This document shows, piece after piece, positions 61,740 to 64,000 of a stretch of 64,000 bases of DNA. The position numbers were made by a program, and so were the translations under genes. How positions within the stretch are numbered: the first letter of the stretch is position 1; the number at the start of each line of letters is the position of its first letter. The notes beneath the pieces were generated by a model. It had not been told where the DNA came from and ran no database searches. It worked only from the letters and a program-made list of their open reading frames with translations. Origin of the DNA: Palsa-506 sp963836355 (GTDB taxonomy: Bacteria > Actinomycetota > Actinomycetes > Streptosporangiales > Streptosporangiaceae); assembly GCA_963836355.1 (NCBI GenBank), contig CAWIJO010000010.1, positions 248,001-312,000 on the forward strand, read 5' to 3'.

Positions 61740-63563
61740 TCAGGCCGCCAGGGTAGGCGGGCTGTGACTGCGCAGGATGCGCCCGTCCGGGCCGGCCGCG
61801 GTGACCGTGCCGTCCGGGTGCAGGGTGATCGCCCAGCCCCAGCGGTGCACGGCGATGAGATGGTGAAATCTGCAGAGCAAGATCATATTGCCGAGGCTGG
61901 TGGTGCCGCCGTCCCGGCGCGGCCTGATGTGGTGCACCTGGCTTGCGGCGGGTGGCTGCTGGCAGCCGGGGAACCGGCAGCAGCGATCCCGCAGGATCAC
62001 CGCGCGGCGCAGGTGGGCCGGGATCTCCTCAGTCGCCCGGCCGACGTCGAGCGGCAGGCTGATGTTGGCCAGCGGCCGCCCGGCCGGGGCAAAGTTGCCG
62101 CGTAGCAAGGCGGCGAGCCCGGTGGGACCGGACAGCACATCGGCCGCCCGGGACAGCAGGGCGTGACTGAGCCGGGCCATGGTGGCCGGGCTCAACGGCG
62201 TGCGCGTGACATCGGCGCAATGCCCGCTGGCGCAATGCCCGCTGGCGCAATGGTCACCGGCGTCCGGCCTGCCCTCGCCGCCATTGGCAGAGGCTTCTTC
62301 CTGCGGGCAATTGCCGCGTACCCGGGGGCAATTGCCGCCGGGGCAGATCGCGCATTGCGTGCGGGGCCCGCTGGTGGCCAGGAACAGCCCGGTCAGCTCG
62401 GCGAGAACCGAATAGTCGACGTGACCGCTGACGACAGGGACGATCGCCGCGTCGCAGCCGGCTGCCTCCGCAGCCGGGCCGGTCAGCAGCCCGTATCCGG
62501 CTGCCCTGGCAGCGAACCAGGAATCCTCGATGTCCGATCGGTCAGCGATCCCGCGAAGCTCCCGGAGCGTCATATGGAGCTGGATCTGGGTCGGCTGGCC
62601 GGCCCGCTCGGGCAGCATCCCGGATGCGATCAGCCGGGTGCAAGCCTCCTCGAGCGCATCGTGATCGCGCTGGCGCTTGCTGCGCTCATCTTCCGGGCCG
62701 GCCCGGAGGCCCAGCGCATCCAGGACGGCGGCAAGGGCCGCGGCGCAGCCCGGGGTCAGGTCGGCATCGAGCCGGCCTGCGCCGCGGAAAGTCCGGCCCA
62801 GCCGGAGGCGGCGATCGTCGAATCCGTCATCGTCGGCGTCCGGTGGGCAGGACCGGCGGTACATTTCCTCAGCCAGCCCGGCCAGCCCGGCCAGGTCAGC
62901 TCCGCCGGCCGCGGCGGCGAGCAGGATCTGGTCGGCGTCATCGCGCTGGCCGGCGGGCAGCCGGGCGGTCCAGCCGCAGATCTCCGTTGCCCAGGATACG
63001 GAGATCTGACCGGCTGCAAGTGCCCGGCCCACGGCCGGGTGGGCGGCAAGGCGCTTCATCCAGCCGACCGCGCCAGCCGCCGCGCCGGCGGTGACGTGCG
63101 TCTGCCAAATCAGCCATGCCCGGGCCGAGTGCTGACCGTCATCGGCGAAACCGCCCTGGGCGCTGAACGCGGCCAGGATCGCGGCGCGCGCCGCAGTGTG
63201 CTTGGCCGCTGCGCGCTCCAGGGCGGTCAGACAGGATGCCTGCTCGGCCGTCGGCAGGGATGCAGCATCGAGGCCGGCGAGATAGTCCAGGGCATTCTCC
63301 AGGCTGGCCAGCGCCTCGCCCGCGGTGGCTGGCCAGGCGTGGTGGCCGGCTGGGCCGGGGGATATCGTCAGCGCCTCCGCGGGCCCGGGAGGCTGGCCGG
63401 GGCGGCCGGGTTCGGAGGGCTGGCCGCGGCGGCCGGGTTCGGAGGGCTGGCCGCGGCGGCCGGGTTCGGAGGGCTGGCCGCGGCGGCCGGGTTCGGAGGG
63501 CTGGCCGCGGCGGCCGGGTTCGGAGGGCTGGCTGGGGTCGGAGGGCTGGCCGGGTGCGGCCAT
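61740..63563 (-). CDS. DUF222 / HNH endonuclease domain protein
   Basis: 607 aa. The N-terminal 60 residues are a Pro/Gly/Arg repeat tract (GRRGQPSEP units). A DUF222 domain follows (residues about 80-380: ALERAAAKHTAARAAILAAF, LAAGQISVSWATEI), then a Cys-rich insert (CAICPGGNCPRVRGNC and two HCASG units), and a C-terminal HNH motif CCRFPGCQQPPAASQVHHI with a final HHLIAVH. These proteins are often numerous in actinobacteria and some travel with mobile or selfish elements. GGGAGG lies seven bases before ATG 63563. Confidence 0.88.
   Translation of the reverse strand: MAAPGQPSDPSQPSEPGRRGQPSEPGRRGQPSEPGRRGQPSEPGRRGQPSEPGRPGQPPGPAEALTISPGPAGHHAWPATAGEALASLENALDYLAGLDAASLPTAEQASCLTALERAAAKHTAARAAILAAFSAQGGFADDGQHSARAWLIWQTHVTAGAAAGAVGWMKRLAAHPAVGRALAAGQISVSWATEICGWTARLPAGQRDDADQILLAAAAGGADLAGLAGLAEEMYRRSCPPDADDDGFDDRRLRLGRTFRGAGRLDADLTPGCAAALAAVLDALGLRAGPEDERSKRQRDHDALEEACTRLIASGMLPERAGQPTQIQLHMTLRELRGIADRSDIEDSWFAARAAGYGLLTGPAAEAAGCDAAIVPVVSGHVDYSVLAELTGLFLATSGPRTQCAICPGGNCPRVRGNCPQEEASANGGEGRPDAGDHCASGHCASGHCADVTRTPLSPATMARLSHALLSRAADVLSGPTGLAALLRGNFAPAGRPLANISLPLDVGRATEEIPAHLRRAVILRDRCCRFPGCQQPPAASQVHHIRPRRDGGTTSLGNMILLCRFHHLIAVHRWGWAITLHPDGTVTAAGPDGRILRSHSPPTLAA
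62215..62252 (-). repeat. 15-bp repeat coding for HCASG units in the nuclease
   Basis: GCGCAATGCCCGCTG occurs at 62215-62229 and 62230-62244, with a third partial copy after it, coding for the repeated HCASGH part of the Cys-rich insert. Confidence 0.65.
63391..63543 (-). repeat. 27-bp coding minisatellite at the nuclease N-terminus
   Basis: Five 27-bp units run at 63391-63417, 63418-63444, 63445-63471, 63472-63498 and 63499-63525 (first with one mismatch), then an 18-bp degenerate unit. They encode nine-residue GRRGQPSEP-like repeats; the identity of the copies implies recent expansion. Confidence 0.85.
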
Positions 63564-63793
63564 CTGGTTACCTCCCTTCACCCTGTTGGATGCCCTGATT
63601 CAATGCTTAGTTCGACGGTATCGGCAGGCACTGACATTTTGACGGCCACTGCCAGCTGCACGGAAAAATTTCCGCGGAGGATCAAGGTTTTTTTCCGGCT
63701 GGCGGGGTGCCAGGCGCCAGCCAGGCACGGGCGAGACGAGCACTCGTTGCCAGTCGGCCGCGTCCGGGCACGGGGCCGCGCATATTCCGTTGC
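63564..63793. other. intergenic region upstream of the nuclease gene with palindromes
   Basis: No supported gene. CGGAAA-AA-TTTCCG (63661-63674) is a near-perfect palindrome; GGCTGGCG (63697-63704) pairs with CGCCAGCC (63715-63722), next to a T-rich run at 63688-63694. These are candidate operator sites for the two divergent genes. Confidence 0.5.
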
Positions 63794-64000
63794 ATGCTGG
63801 CCGCTCGCCCGGGCACGATCCTGCACATGGCTACCAGCGAAACCGAGACCGCATTCGAGATCCGCCAGGCCGCCCAGCATGACTGGGCCGCACTGCGGCA
63901 GGTCAGGCTGGCCGCGCTGGCCGAGGCACCAGATGCCTTCAGCTCAACCCTGGACCGGGAGATCGAACGGCCGGAACAGTTCTGGCTTGACCGGATTGCC
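63794..64000 (+). CDS. GNAT-family N-acetyltransferase (3' end outside window)
   Basis: The first 69 codons of an acetyltransferase are seen: EIRQAAQHDWAALRQVRLAALAEAPDAFSSTLDREIERPEQFW is the usual GNAT first strand and helix (residues 20-62). The acetyl-CoA loop is beyond the window. ATG 63794 is chosen since CATATT lies seven bases upstream in leaderless distance; ATG 63827, 11 codons in, is the alternative. Confidence 0.75.
   Translation, partial: MLAARPGTILHMATSETETAFEIRQAAQHDWAALRQVRLAALAEAPDAFSSTLDREIERPEQFWLDRIA

Noticed and set aside
63578..63880. 100-codon minus-strand frame upstream of the nuclease
   Set aside because: No domain, overlaps the GNAT gene start in antisense and the palindromic region.

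Overview
The window is a contiguous piece of a high-GC (about 70 % by eye) actinobacterial chromosome. This is inferred from the codon use, the complete Pup-proteasome locus (trmI, mpa, dop, pup, prcB, prcA, pafA, pafB, pafC, tatA, tatC, helY-type helicase), a fabG-inhA pair, TANNNT -10 boxes placed 6-8 nt before start codons, and a DUF222/HNH nuclease. From memory, the right half follows the gene order of Mycobacterium Rv2135c-Rv2092c and the equivalent Streptomyces block. The species cannot be named. No tRNA, rRNA, CRISPR array or insertion sequence was seen.

Left part (1-24.8 kb), accessory and housekeeping metabolism: the end of a sulfonate/nitrate-type ABC importer (substrate-binding protein, ATPase, permease); a MobA-type protein with a MoaD/ThiS-like tail; an acyl-CoA synthetase; a remnant of an HxlR regulator; a membrane protein; an FAD oxidoreductase divergent from moaA; a PadR-controlled drug-type ABC exporter whose ATPase gene carries a one-base frameshift; a DUF3099 protein; an FMN 2-hydroxyacid oxidase divergent from a dodecin; tldD and a frameshifted tldE; fabG-inhA; and a five-gene oligopeptide importer operon.

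Middle (24.8-37.2 kb): an FHA protein, then the conserved trio histidine phosphatase, DUF3090 and SCO1664-like kinase, then a PAC2 protein, a HAD phosphatase and a small membrane protein. The mycothiol gene mshC, which in relatives lies near here, is absent. A second peptide importer operon (30.1-36.1 kb) sits before a RecB-like nuclease. In both importer operons a perfect long hairpin directly follows the binding-protein gene, probably to lower expression of the membrane parts.

Right part (37.2-64 kb), protein quality control: M50 protease, TrmI, Mpa ATPase, Dop, Pup (ending GGE), PrcB and PrcA, then an inserted pair (M24 peptidase-fold protein and aldehyde dehydrogenase), PafA, an inserted three-gene cassette (glycosyltransferase, sugar epimerase, polytopic membrane protein), a double-FKBP lipoprotein, a DUF3866 protein divergent from pafB-pafC, tatA-tatC and a Ski2-type helicase. 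The window closes with a repeat-rich DUF222/HNH nuclease and the start of a GNAT acetyltransferase. Pup is ligated by PafA, substrates are unfolded by Mpa into the PrcAB core, and Dop recycles Pup; PafB and PafC are the linked WYL regulators.

Cross-cutting points: at least twelve genes appear to be leaderless, which fixes several otherwise doubtful starts, and two conserved genes (ABC ATPase, tldE) each carry a single-base indel that is either a sequence error or real decay.
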